Part shown: positions 1 to 6,624 of the stretch, one piece after another | Layout: each line of letters starts with the position of its first letter | How positions within the stretch are numbered: position 1 is the first letter of the stretch | Source of the DNA: Actinomycetota bacterium | GTDB lineage: Bacteria > Actinomycetota > Thermoleophilia > Solirubrobacterales > 70-9 | Assembly (NCBI GenBank): GCA_005884305.1 | Contig: VAYL01000041.1 | Span: 1 to 7,889 of the forward strand | DNA length: 7,889 nt | Direction of reading: 5' to 3' | Notes under the pieces: model-generated | Database searches by the model: none | The model's input: the letters and a program-made list of their open reading frames with translations, nothing else | What the model was told of the DNA's origin: nothing | Position numbers and translations under genes: made by a program

Positions 1-91
1 CCGGCAGCGACATGCCGCCGTACAGCTCGGGATCCCGGCGACCGAGGACGTCGAAGTTCACCCCGTGCAGGACCTCGACGCGATTCCTCAT
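1..91 (-). CDS. aroQ: 3-dehydroquinate dehydratase, type II (N-terminal 30 codons; runs off the left edge)
   Basis: Type II dehydroquinase converts 3-dehydroquinate to 3-dehydroshikimate, the third step of the shikimate pathway, in the cytoplasm. Only residues 1-30 are present. They show the family's N-terminal signature: a beta strand, then HGVNFDVLGRRDPELYGG, which corresponds to the usual NGPNLNLLG-REP--YG. Asn12, Arg19 and the catalytic Tyr24 fall at their expected positions. The ATG overlaps the aroKB stop codon as ATGA, and a GAGGAA ribosome-binding site lies 5 nt upstream inside the end of aroKB, so translation is probably coupled. The gene is intact as far as it can be seen; the usual length is about 145 residues, so the C-terminal four fifths, including the conserved histidine, is outside the window. 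The family assignment is firm despite the short piece because the active-site loop is so characteristic. Confidence 0.95.
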   Translation of the reverse strand, partial: MRNRVEVLHGVNFDVLGRRDPELYGGMSLP

Positions 92-1650
92 CGCAGTTCC
101 TCGACGGCGGCACGAAGCGCCCCCGGATTGACCGCCTGACCGCGCCGGGGATCGCCGGGGCGCGCCAGCAGTACGAATCTCACGCCCTCCGCCGTCCGCT
201 TCTTGTCGCGCTCGACCGCCTCGATGACGGCGTCGATGTCCACACCGGCATCGAGCTTCGTCGGCAGGCCGTGTGACGTGAGCAGCGCCGCCACCTCGTC
301 ACGAAGCTCGCCCGCGTCGGACAGGCGAAGCGCCGCGAGGAGGCCGAGCGCGATCGCCTCGCCGTGGCGGTAGCGCTCATACCCGGTCGCGGCCTCGATG
401 GCGTGGCCGACCGTGTGGCCGAGATTGAGCACTGCGCGCCGCCCGGTGTCGCGCTCATCGGCGGCGACGACCTCGAGCTTCGTCCGCGCGCAGTCGAATG
501 CGACATCCGCGAGGTTCTCGGGATCCAGCTTCTGGAGCCCGCCCACCCGCTCCCACAGATCGCCGCCGGCGATCAGGGCCGTCTTCACTACCTCCGCAAA
601 CCCGGCCGCCAGCTCCTCGGGCGGGAGGGTGGCGAGAGTCGACGTGTCAGCAATCACGGCGCTCGGCAGGTGGTAGACGCCGACGTAGTTCTTCGCCTCC
701 GGCAGGTCCACGCCGGTCTTGCCGCCGTAGGCGGAGTCGACCTGGGCGACCAGGGTCGTCGGAACCTGGACCACCTCGACCCCGCGCTGGTAGGTCGCGG
801 CGCAGAAGCCGCCGAGGTCTCCGACCACGCCGCCTCCCAGGGCAACCAGGTGGTCGTCGCGGGTCATCCCCGCCTGGTCGGCCTCGGCGAGGGTCTTGGC
901 TCGCTCGCCCGGGTCGACCGTGACCATGCCGGCGAGGGGCTGCACGGCATCGCCATAGAGCTTCGCGACGACCGTGTCCGACACGCCGAAGCGCCGGCTC
1001 TCGAGGGGCCACCAATCGGCTTCGAGTAGACCCGGCCCCACGAAGGCCGGATACTCGCCGGACGCGCTCATCCCCCACGCCATCCTCGTTCCGTGGGGCA
1101 GCTCGCCGAGCGCGAGCAGCGAGGGCAGAACCCGTTTCACGAGCTCCTCGTCGGCCGCCGGCAGGATGGCATCGGCGAGGTGCGCGTAGATGGGCCCGCG
1201 CTCGGCATGGAGCTCCTCGAAGCGCGCGCGATCCTGCGCCAGGGGACGTTCGCTTCCCTGGACGCGACGCCATGCCTCCTCCGCCGAGACCTGAAGCCAC
1301 ACGACGACGTGCCGCTCCAGCGCGCGGCGAATCCGCTCCGAGTAGACGGCGCCACCGCCGAGGTCGACCACGCCGCCGTCGGCATCCTCCAGGAGCTTTC
1401 CGACCTCCGCCGCCTCGAGCGCCCGGAACTCCTCCTCCCCGCGGCGTCCGAAGAACTTGATGATTGGCATACCGAGCTCGATCTCGAGCAGCTCGTCGGC
1501 CTCGGTGACGCTGAGCCCTGCGGCGCGCGCGGCGTTGGCGGCGGTCGTCTTGCCGGCCCCCATGAACCCGATGAAGACGATCGCCGGCGCGCGGTCCGCG
1601 TGGTGCCGGCTCCAAGCGTGGGCTCGCCCGCCCTCCTCTACCGACGCCAT
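88..1650 (-). CDS. aroKB: Bifunctional shikimate kinase / 3-dehydroquinate synthase (AroK-AroB fusion)
   Basis: This 520-residue protein joins two shikimate-pathway enzymes. Residues 21-185 are a shikimate kinase (ATP-dependent 3-phosphorylation of shikimate): Walker A GFMGAGKTT at 28-36, shikimate-binding Asp52 and Arg76 (EEFRALE), the GGGA loop at 98-101, lid Arg135 (ERPL) and Arg151. Residues 195-520 are 3-dehydroquinate synthase (NAD- and Zn-dependent cyclisation of DAHP, step two): NAD-binding LGGGVVGDLGG at 271-281, VDSAYGGKTGVD at 304-315, and metal ligands Glu353 (GFAEVVK), His412 (NLGHTVGHAIE) and His429 (HGEAIALG). Each half is close to the normal single-enzyme length, so both are probably active. 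The first acidic residue of the kinase DxD motif is Glu50, not Asp. The ATG start is supported by AAGGAG 8 nt upstream, inside aroC, which it overlaps by 13 nt. Fused AroKB is also known in Thermotoga. The kinase-first order differs from the fungal AROM protein. Confidence 0.97.
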   Translation of the reverse strand: MASVEEGGRAHAWSRHHADRAPAIVFIGFMGAGKTTAANAARAAGLSVTEADELLEIELGMPIIKFFGRRGEEEFRALEAAEVGKLLEDADGGVVDLGGGAVYSERIRRALERHVVVWLQVSAEEAWRRVQGSERPLAQDRARFEELHAERGPIYAHLADAILPAADEELVKRVLPSLLALGELPHGTRMAWGMSASGEYPAFVGPGLLEADWWPLESRRFGVSDTVVAKLYGDAVQPLAGMVTVDPGERAKTLAEADQAGMTRDDHLVALGGGVVGDLGGFCAATYQRGVEVVQVPTTLVAQVDSAYGGKTGVDLPEAKNYVGVYHLPSAVIADTSTLATLPPEELAAGFAEVVKTALIAGGDLWERVGGLQKLDPENLADVAFDCARTKLEVVAADERDTGRRAVLNLGHTVGHAIEAATGYERYRHGEAIALGLLAALRLSDAGELRDEVAALLTSHGLPTKLDAGVDIDAVIEAVERDKKRTAEGVRFVLLARPGDPRRGQAVNPGALRAAVEELR

Positions 1651-2804
1651 CCGATCCGCTCCTTGTAGGCGGCGAAGGCATCCAGCGCGTCGTCGATGTG
1701 GTCGCCGCCGAACTTCTCCCGGTAGCCGCTGGCGAGCACCAGCGCGGTCATCGCCTCGGCGACCACGCCCGCTGCCGGCACGACGGTCGAGTCAGTCCGC
1801 TCGCGCAGGGCCTGCGCGGGTTCCTTGGTCTCCGTGTCGACGGAGCGAAGAGGCTTCGTCAGCGTCGAGATCGGCTTGAGCGCGCCGCGGACCACGAGGG
1901 CCTCACCGTTAGTCATTCCGCCCTCTACTCCGCCCGCGCGGTTCGTCTCGCGATGCCAGCCCTTCTCCTCCGAGAAGAAGATCTCGTCGTGGGATTCTGA
2001 GCCGGGCCTGCCCGCGACCTCCCACGCCTCACCCACCGAGACGCCCTTTACCGCTTGGACCGATACGAATGCCTGCGCGAGCCGGCCGTCCAGCCGGTCC
2101 TCCCAGCTGGTGTGGGAGCCGATCCCCGGGACGAGGCCGAACGCCCGGACCTCGAAGACCCCGCCGAGGCTCTCATTCGCCTTCCGCAGGCGGTCGATCT
2201 CCGCGACCATCGCCTCGCCCGCGGCGGCGTCGAGGCATCGGACGGGCGAGTCGTCCACCTCCGCGAAGTCCTCCGGCGTGAGGTCGTCGCGCTCGGGGGC
2301 GGCCACCGACCCGATCTGCACGACGTGGCTGAAAACCTGGACGCCGAACGCGCGCAGGAGCTCCTTGGCCAGCGCCCCGGCGGCGACCCGCGCCGCCGTC
2401 TCACGCGCGCTCGCGCGCTCGAGCACATTGCGGATGTCGTCGTGGCCGAACTTCAGGAGCCCGGCGAGATCCGCGTGGCCCGGCCGCGGCGTGTGGACCT
2501 CCTCCACCTGCGCGTCCACCGGCCAGGGGTTCATCCGGTCCACCCAGTTCGCGTAGTCGCGGTTCGCGACCAGGACCGCCACCGGGCTGCCGAGGGTCTT
2601 GCCATGCCGAACGCCGGCGCGGATCTCGACGGAGTCGCTCTCGATCTTCATTCGCCCACCCCGGCCATGCCCGAGCTGGCGCCGCGCCATGTCGGAGTCG
2701 ATGCGCTCGCGGTCGAGCTCGAGCCCCGCGGGCAGCCCCTCGACGATCGCAACGAGCCCGGGCCCGTGCGACTCACCGGCGGTCGTGAAGCGAAGCGTCG
2801 CCAC
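1638..2804 (-). CDS. aroC: Chorismate synthase
   Basis: Chorismate synthase removes phosphate from 5-enolpyruvylshikimate-3-phosphate to give chorismate, using reduced FMN, and is the last step of the common aromatic pathway. The 388-residue protein is full length for the family. It shows TTAGESHGPG at 7-16 (His13 next to the active site), GRGGRMKIESD at 47-57, HTPRPGHADL at 104-113, FGHDDIRNVLERASARET at 119-136, NRAGGVEGGMTNG at 288-300, KPISTL at 310-315 and RTDST at 336-340. The start codon is GTG, chosen because the family begins a few residues before the TTAGESHG block and no better start exists. The ribosome-binding site is weak (TAGGG, 8 nt upstream). The gene follows the pilus block after 51 nt and overlaps aroKB downstream, so the aro genes form one translational chain. 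All key motifs are intact. Confidence 0.98.
   Translation of the reverse strand: MATLRFTTAGESHGPGLVAIVEGLPAGLELDRERIDSDMARRQLGHGRGGRMKIESDSVEIRAGVRHGKTLGSPVAVLVANRDYANWVDRMNPWPVDAQVEEVHTPRPGHADLAGLLKFGHDDIRNVLERASARETAARVAAGALAKELLRAFGVQVFSHVVQIGSVAAPERDDLTPEDFAEVDDSPVRCLDAAAGEAMVAEIDRLRKANESLGGVFEVRAFGLVPGIGSHTSWEDRLDGRLAQAFVSVQAVKGVSVGEAWEVAGRPGSESHDEIFFSEEKGWHRETNRAGGVEGGMTNGEALVVRGALKPISTLTKPLRSVDTETKEPAQALRERTDSTVVPAAGVVAEAMTALVLASGYREKFGGDHIDDALDAFAAYKERIGWRR
1659..1664 (-). promoter_or_regulatory. Ribosome-binding site of aroKB, embedded in the end of aroC
   Basis: On the minus strand AAGGAG lies 8 nt upstream of the aroKB ATG. It sits in the last codons of aroC (the Lys-Glu before Arg-Ile-Gly-Trp-Arg-Arg). 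It is the strongest Shine-Dalgarno match in the aro block and fixes the start that overlaps aroC by 13 nt. Confidence 0.75.
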
Positions 2805-2814
2805 GCTCAGGACC

Positions 2815-2843
2815 CTACCGACGGGCAGGCGATCTGCCGGTAG
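2815..2843 (-). promoter_or_regulatory. Imperfect hairpin in the 51-nt gap before aroC
   Basis: On the minus strand CTACC-GGCAG, then a 5-nt loop (ATCGC), then CTGCC, a 4-nt bulge (CGTC) and GGTAG form a stem of 10 base pairs. No run of T follows, so it is a poor intrinsic terminator. Its 3' arm (GGTAG) runs into GGTAGGG, the only candidate ribosome-binding region of aroC, so folding could reduce aroC translation. It might instead be an mRNA processing or stability element between the pilus and aro parts of a shared transcript. The structure is visible in the bases; the role is inference. Confidence 0.35.
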
Positions 2844-2855
2844 GCGCCTGGCAGC

Positions 2856-3740
2856 TCAGCCGTCGCCGAGGAGCGGGAGCTTTTGCTTCAGATCGACCGG
2901 CCCGGTGGAGGCCGACTTGCTCAAGACGTCGGTGGGTGGCTTGTGCCCGATTTCGACGGCGTGGATGTTCACGAGTACGAGGTTGTAGCGCTTGCCGTCA
3001 GGCGCGTAGTCGAAGTGCGCCTTGTCGCCCGGCCTCATGATGATGTACTGGCAATCCTTGGGCCGCGGCACGCAGCGCCCGTCGCCACTCACCGAATTGA
3101 CATCGGTGGAGACCAGGAACAGCGCCTGCTTGCCGTTCGCCTCGAGGAAGGACAGGATCGGCTTGTGCTTGCTCGGCAACAGCGCCAGGCTGCTCACTTG
3201 GTTCCGGTCCTTGAGATCGTTCGCCTCGCCGACCTTCACCGAGACGCGGAACGTGTAGAGGTGGAACGTCGGCTTGGTCGGTTGCGACGAAGTGGTGGTA
3301 GACGGCGTCGGGGGGCTCGCCGAGACGCTGGGTGGCGCCGTGCTCGCGGGCGGGGCCGCCGACGTGCCGCCGGTCGGAGGCGGCGCCGATGAGCCCGAGG
3401 TCGATGGCAGCGCCGCGCTGGCAGAGGCCTGCGCCTGAGCATCCGGCGGCGGCGCCGTGTACTGCTGGTGGAACGGGTTCTTCGTCTTGAGGCGGTTGAG
3501 GCGCTTCTTGTAGTCCGTGACGCCCATCTCCTCCCTGACGACCGCGGGGGTCGCGGAGTTGGCTTGCGTGCCGCCATTCTCCGAGGCCGGGGCCGCGCTA
3601 TGAGCGTCGTTGTGGCTCTTCAACAGAATCGGCACCGCGAGCATGCCAATGACCAGGGCGAGCGCGGGCAGCAGCAGGTGCCGGTCGCGCATGTCGCGGA
3701 AGAGGTTGCCGAGGAACTGTGGAGGCTTCACGTTCTTCAT
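2856..3740 (-). CDS. Membrane-anchored pilus-locus protein in the pilP position (PilP/GspC-like layout, family not recognised)
   Basis: A protein of 294 residues. In order: a short basic cytoplasmic tail (1-21), one membrane segment (about 22-40), a region with basic residues ending in KTKNPF (85-90), a long Ala/Pro/Ser/Thr linker (about 96-156), a probable beta-rich globular domain (about 158-265), and a tail with several lysines. The Asn-Pro-Phe resembles the (S/D)-Pro-Phe found after the anchor in PilP and GspC proteins. The globular domain has two cysteines 7 apart (Cys223, Cys230), placed outside the membrane and so likely to form a disulfide. Its ATG overlaps the pilO stop as ATGA, with no strong ribosome-binding site, so it is probably translated by coupling to pilO. 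Position and layout suggest it is the fourth subunit of the PilM/N/O alignment complex. I cannot match the globular domain to PilP itself. With no secretin seen nearby, its partner is unknown. The gene is certain; the role is inferred. Confidence 0.75.
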   Translation of the reverse strand: MKNVKPPQFLGNLFRDMRDRHLLLPALALVIGMLAVPILLKSHNDAHSAAPASENGGTQANSATPAVVREEMGVTDYKKRLNRLKTKNPFHQQYTAPPPDAQAQASASAALPSTSGSSAPPPTGGTSAAPPASTAPPSVSASPPTPSTTTSSQPTKPTFHLYTFRVSVKVGEANDLKDRNQVSSLALLPSKHKPILSFLEANGKQALFLVSTDVNSVSGDGRCVPRPKDCQYIIMRPGDKAHFDYAPDGKRYNLVLVNIHAVEIGHKPPTDVLSKSASTGPVDLKQKLPLLGDG

Positions 3741-4558
3741 GGGGTCGTGCCGGCGGCCGTCTGAGTGGACGTGGTGGTGGTTGCTGGCGAGGTAAGCGTC
3801 GGGGTCGTTGAGGACGGGCCGCTGGGGGTGGCCCCGGCGGTCAGCCCTTGATCGGCAGGAGTGACGTAGGTCGTCACGTTCACGTGCGCGTTCAGAACCG
3901 GATTCGTGAGCGACCCATAATCGTCGGCCGGCTGCAGGTCAAACCCATTGACCGTTAGAAGCCGCCCGTGCACGTCGGTGGTGGTTCCATGCGAGTGAAC
4001 CAGGCCGTCGACCCGGCGCATGAAGTCGGCGATCTGGAAGAACTGCCCGGTGAAGGTCAGGTCGTAATCCATGACCGGCAGGCCAGCCGAGCCAACGGCT
4101 GCGCCGATCGGCAGCGTTGAGGCCGCGGCCTCGGTTGCGGTGGCCAAGGTGGTCGAAGAAGTGTCGGCTGAGCTCGTGCTCGAGGCGGATGAAGCCGGGG
4201 GCGGCGGCGGGACGGACGAGGCGGAGGCAGACTCGGAGAGATTTATGCCCTGGAATTGAACGCCCGACCGAGTCGCGAGATTCTGAAGCTGGATCAACAG
4301 ACTGGCCTGCTCGTCGTCCGCCGGGACCGCCTTGCCCAGCACCACCAATCGGCGGTAGTCGAGGCCGAACCCCTGGCGAGCCTGCTCGCCCGCCGCAACC
4401 TGCTGTCTGGCCTCGCTCAGCGACGACTGGAGTTGCGATACCTGATCATCCAGCTTCGACGCCTCGTCTCGCTGCGGGCTCAGGACCAAGAGCCAGAACC
4501 CGACGATCACACCAACGAGGATCATCGTGGCGAGGACAATCTGCTCGGTCCGCCTCAT
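3737..4558 (-). CDS. pilO: Type IV pilus inner-membrane alignment protein PilO
   Basis: PilO pairs with PilN in the membrane and links the pilus motor to the assembly platform. The 273-residue protein has a short cytoplasmic start, a membrane helix (about 7-26), a coiled coil (about 31-63, SKLDDQVSQLQSSLSEA), and a periplasmic-type fold in two parts. Typical PilO segments are PADDEQASLLIQLQNLATRSG (residues 79-99) and MDYDLTFTGQFFQIADFM (163-180). A Ser/Pro/Thr/Ala insertion (about 109-150) splits the fold, and a Thr/Ser/Pro tail (about 234-273) ends it; neither is usual in proteobacterial PilO, which is nearer 200 residues. The ATG overlaps the pilN stop as ATGA and has GGGGAG 6 nt upstream. 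The stop overlaps the next gene in the same way. Order after pilN and the sequence hallmarks make the call firm. Confidence 0.9.
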   Translation of the reverse strand: MRRTEQIVLATMILVGVIVGFWLLVLSPQRDEASKLDDQVSQLQSSLSEARQQVAAGEQARQGFGLDYRRLVVLGKAVPADDEQASLLIQLQNLATRSGVQFQGINLSESASASSVPPPPPASSASSTSSADTSSTTLATATEAAASTLPIGAAVGSAGLPVMDYDLTFTGQFFQIADFMRRVDGLVHSHGTTTDVHGRLLTVNGFDLQPADDYGSLTNPVLNAHVNVTTYVTPADQGLTAGATPSGPSSTTPTLTSPATTTTSTQTAAGTTP

Positions 4559-5403
4559 GGCGCGCTCCCCGTACCGGACACCACAGCGCTGGCCGCGTCT
4601 CCACTCGGCTGTGAATCAGCGCTGCCCGAGGGCGTACCGCTGGATGTCGGCACCGCCGAGGAGTCACCAGTAGTCGGCGCCACGGGCGCCGCACTGGTTG
4701 GCGTTGCGTTGTCGAATGCGGCCACGACCTCGAACGTCGAGATGAAGTCGCGAGTTGAGCATGAGATCGAGCTGTTGCCGGTCCCGGACGACGATGACGT
4801 CGATGAGGACGACGAGGACGAGGAGCCCGTGCCGGCGGAGCCGCTGGCTTTCGGCCGGTCGGAGCTCACTACGGTCACCCGTGTAACCCCGTCGACGTCG
4901 CGCAGGGCCGCAAGGAACTTCGCGACTCCCTCGTGCCCCTTGGAGCACCCCTGGATGTCGAGCAATGGACCGGCGATGCTCTCAACGCCGGGCGCGGAAC
5001 TGGACGACGTGGAGGTGCCGGAATCCGCGGAGGCCTTTGCCGTCACATTCGTGAGCCAGACGTCGTCCGGAATCACGATCGCGAGCTCGTTCAAGGCTCG
5101 CTCCCAATTGAAGCGGCTCTGCGCAAGGCTTGTAACCGTCTCCTCACGCGCCTGCTGCATGGCGGCGAAGCTCGTGTAGGGGGTCAGCTTTTCTGCCTGC
5201 GCCTTCACCGCCGCCACTTCCGACTTGAGTGAGGCAACCTCGTCCTTGTGGTCCGAGATCTTGTTGCCGGTCAGAACGAGCGCAGTGATGCCCATCAGCG
5301 CGAGCGCGAGAACGCCCACGATCACGTAGGCCACCGGGCCAGCCCGCAGCGGTGCCTTCTCGCCCCGCCTTTCCTCTGCCGGAATGAGATTGATGGGACG
5401 CAC
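4555..5403 (-). CDS. pilN: Type IV pilus inner-membrane alignment protein PilN
   Basis: PilN is a single-pass membrane protein whose cytoplasmic N-terminus docks into PilM. The docking motif INLIP is at residues 4-8. A membrane helix follows at about 24-46, a coiled coil at about 50-75, and then the family's ferredoxin-like region with RFNWERALNELAIVIPDDVW (97-116) and GVAKFLAALRDVDGVTRVTV (159-178). Two cysteines (Cys153, Cys215) lie on either side of a serine-rich insertion (about 186-214) and could form a disulfide. A low-complexity Ser/Thr/Ala/Gly tail covers 232-282. The start is GTG, with GAGGAG 5 nt upstream, and only 2 nt separate it from the pilM stop; the INLIP motif directly after the start confirms the choice. 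The protein is longer than typical PilN (about 180-200 residues) because of the insertion and tail. Confidence 0.92.
   Translation of the reverse strand: MRPINLIPAEERRGEKAPLRAGPVAYVIVGVLALALMGITALVLTGNKISDHKDEVASLKSEVAAVKAQAEKLTPYTSFAAMQQAREETVTSLAQSRFNWERALNELAIVIPDDVWLTNVTAKASADSGTSTSSSSAPGVESIAGPLLDIQGCSKGHEGVAKFLAALRDVDGVTRVTVVSSDRPKASGSAGTGSSSSSSSSTSSSSGTGNSSISCSTRDFISTFEVVAAFDNATPTSAAPVAPTTGDSSAVPTSSGTPSGSADSQPSGDAASAVVSGTGSAP
4786..4824 (-). repeat. Serine-codon repeat (TCN)n inside pilN
   Basis: Thirteen consecutive codons (PilN residues 194-206) encode twelve serines and one threonine. Twelve codons are TCN (mostly TCG and TCC) and one is ACG. It is an imperfect trinucleotide repeat, so gain or loss of whole codons by slippage would change linker length without shifting the frame. 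On the opposite strand it reads as an acidic run in an antisense frame, which I regard as a shadow. Confidence 0.6.
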
Positions 5404-5405
5404 GG

Positions 5406-6596
5406 CTACTCCTCTAGCCCCAGTCCGTATGACACCGTCAACCGCGCTGCCGTCGCGTCGTCAAGGTGTGCCAGCGCCGGCGGCCGGACGACCTCGAACC
5501 GCTGCGCCAATTCATGCTGCAGCCGCTCGACGAGGCCGGGGATGGTGATGCCGAGACCGCAGACAACGACACCGTCGACAGGAACCGCCCCGTCCTGCGC
5601 GCCGTAGTACTCGAGCGTGAGACGAAGCTCATCGACCAGGCGGGAAACTCCCTCGGACAGCGAATCGCGTGCCGCCACGACGATCTCCGGGTCGCCCTCC
5701 ACGCCCTCGACCGCGGCCTCGAGGCCGACGTGACCCAGCCACTGCCGCGCGTGCTCGAGTGTGAGCTGGCGCCGCTCTGCCAGCCGCTGCGCCATTCCCT
5801 CGAGGCCAAACGGGCAGACCCGCGTGAAGAGACACGCAGACCCGCGCGCCACGGCGACGTTCGTGACGTCCCCCAGGCTGCAATAGAGGCGGGCGGATTC
5901 GGGCCGGCCATCGGATTCGGGCTCGGAAGCGGATCCGGCCGCCGCCGATCCCTCTCCTCCCAGGTGCTCGGCGATTCGATCCTCATCCGGCGGCGTCGCC
6001 GTCCCGGGAGCATCGACGTAGGCGCCCGTGCCGACTGGTGAGTGGGTGCCGTTCGCGAGCGCGCGGATCATCCCGAACGCCGAGAGGTCCACTCCCACCG
6101 GTCGAAGCCCGGCCTGGCGAAGCGCCGCGATCAGGCCCCGCACGGCTTCGCGGCGAGCAGCGACTACAACGACGTCCAGCATCCTCTCGCCGCCGCCGCC
6201 CGGAGTGTGTCCTACGACCTGCCAGTCCAGCACGGCCTGGTCGACCGGCATCGGAATCAAGTCCTGAGCCTGGAACCGGATCGCTGTCTGAAGCTCCTTG
6301 CGGTCGTCGATCGCCGGCAGCCTCAAGACGCGAACGGCTACGCGCTGGCTGGCGAGGCCCAAGCGCACCGACCTGGAGAGCTTGTTCTTGGCGAACAGCT
6401 CCTTCAGCGCCTCGCTGAGCGCAGCGGCGTCGCGGACCTCGCCATCCCGAAAAACGCCCGACGGGAGCGCGAGATCGCCGAACTTCGTCACGGCCACGTG
6501 GCCGTTCGACGACACCTCGGCGGCGGCGACGCTTCCCGCCTCGATGTCGAGACCGACAACAGTCTTCTTCTTGCCCGTCGAAAGCATCCTTGCCAT
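5406..6596 (-). CDS. pilM: Type IV pilus actin-like ATPase PilM
   Basis: PilM is a cytoplasmic FtsA/actin-fold protein that binds the PilN tail and couples the motor to the membrane complex. The 396-residue protein opens with the phosphate-1 segment VVGLDIEAGSVAAAEV (13-28). It continues with the PilM 1C-type region AIRFQAQDLIPMP (105-117), VVVVAARREAV (142-152), GLRPVGVDLSAFGMIRAL (163-180), a second nucleotide-binding half from about 237, and VVVCGLGITIPGLVERL (343-359). An Asp/Glu/Gly/Ala-rich insertion lies at about 184-236. The phosphate-2 region reads YCSLGDVTNVAVA (238-250), where most relatives carry an aspartate (DIG); here serine aligns to it. The ATG start is chosen as the first in frame after an upstream stop, with a weak GGCGGA site; Met4 is an alternative. 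It heads the pilM-N-O run, with a promoter-like signal 31 nt upstream. Confidence 0.93.
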   Translation of the reverse strand: MARMLSTGKKKTVVGLDIEAGSVAAAEVSSNGHVAVTKFGDLALPSGVFRDGEVRDAAALSEALKELFAKNKLSRSVRLGLASQRVAVRVLRLPAIDDRKELQTAIRFQAQDLIPMPVDQAVLDWQVVGHTPGGGGERMLDVVVVAARREAVRGLIAALRQAGLRPVGVDLSAFGMIRALANGTHSPVGTGAYVDAPGTATPPDEDRIAEHLGGEGSAAAGSASEPESDGRPESARLYCSLGDVTNVAVARGSACLFTRVCPFGLEGMAQRLAERRQLTLEHARQWLGHVGLEAAVEGVEGDPEIVVAARDSLSEGVSRLVDELRLTLEYYGAQDGAVPVDGVVVCGLGITIPGLVERLQHELAQRFEVVRPPALAHLDDATAARLTVSYGLGLEE

Positions 6597-6624
6597 GGCC
6601 GTCCGCCCGTAGGGGGTTTCACGC

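Noticed and set aside
364..1029. Plus-strand ORFs opposite aroKB (this one and 1093-1668)
   Set aside because: They are antisense frames of a gene with complete, recognised domains; they have no protein-like motif or separate ribosome-binding site.
2055..2843. A 262-codon plus-strand ORF opposite aroC
   Set aside because: It is the antisense of a certain gene in very GC-rich DNA, where antisense frames stay open by codon bias. Its product is an Arg/Asp/His-rich mix with no motif.
2815..2843. The hairpin as a rho-independent terminator of the pilus operon
   Set aside because: There is no T-rich tract after the stem on the minus strand, and the stem has a 4-nt bulge.
4256..5179. A 307-codon plus-strand ORF opposite pilN and pilO
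   Set aside because: It is the mirror of the pilN/pilO coding sequence; its acidic run is simply the complement of the PilN serine codons.
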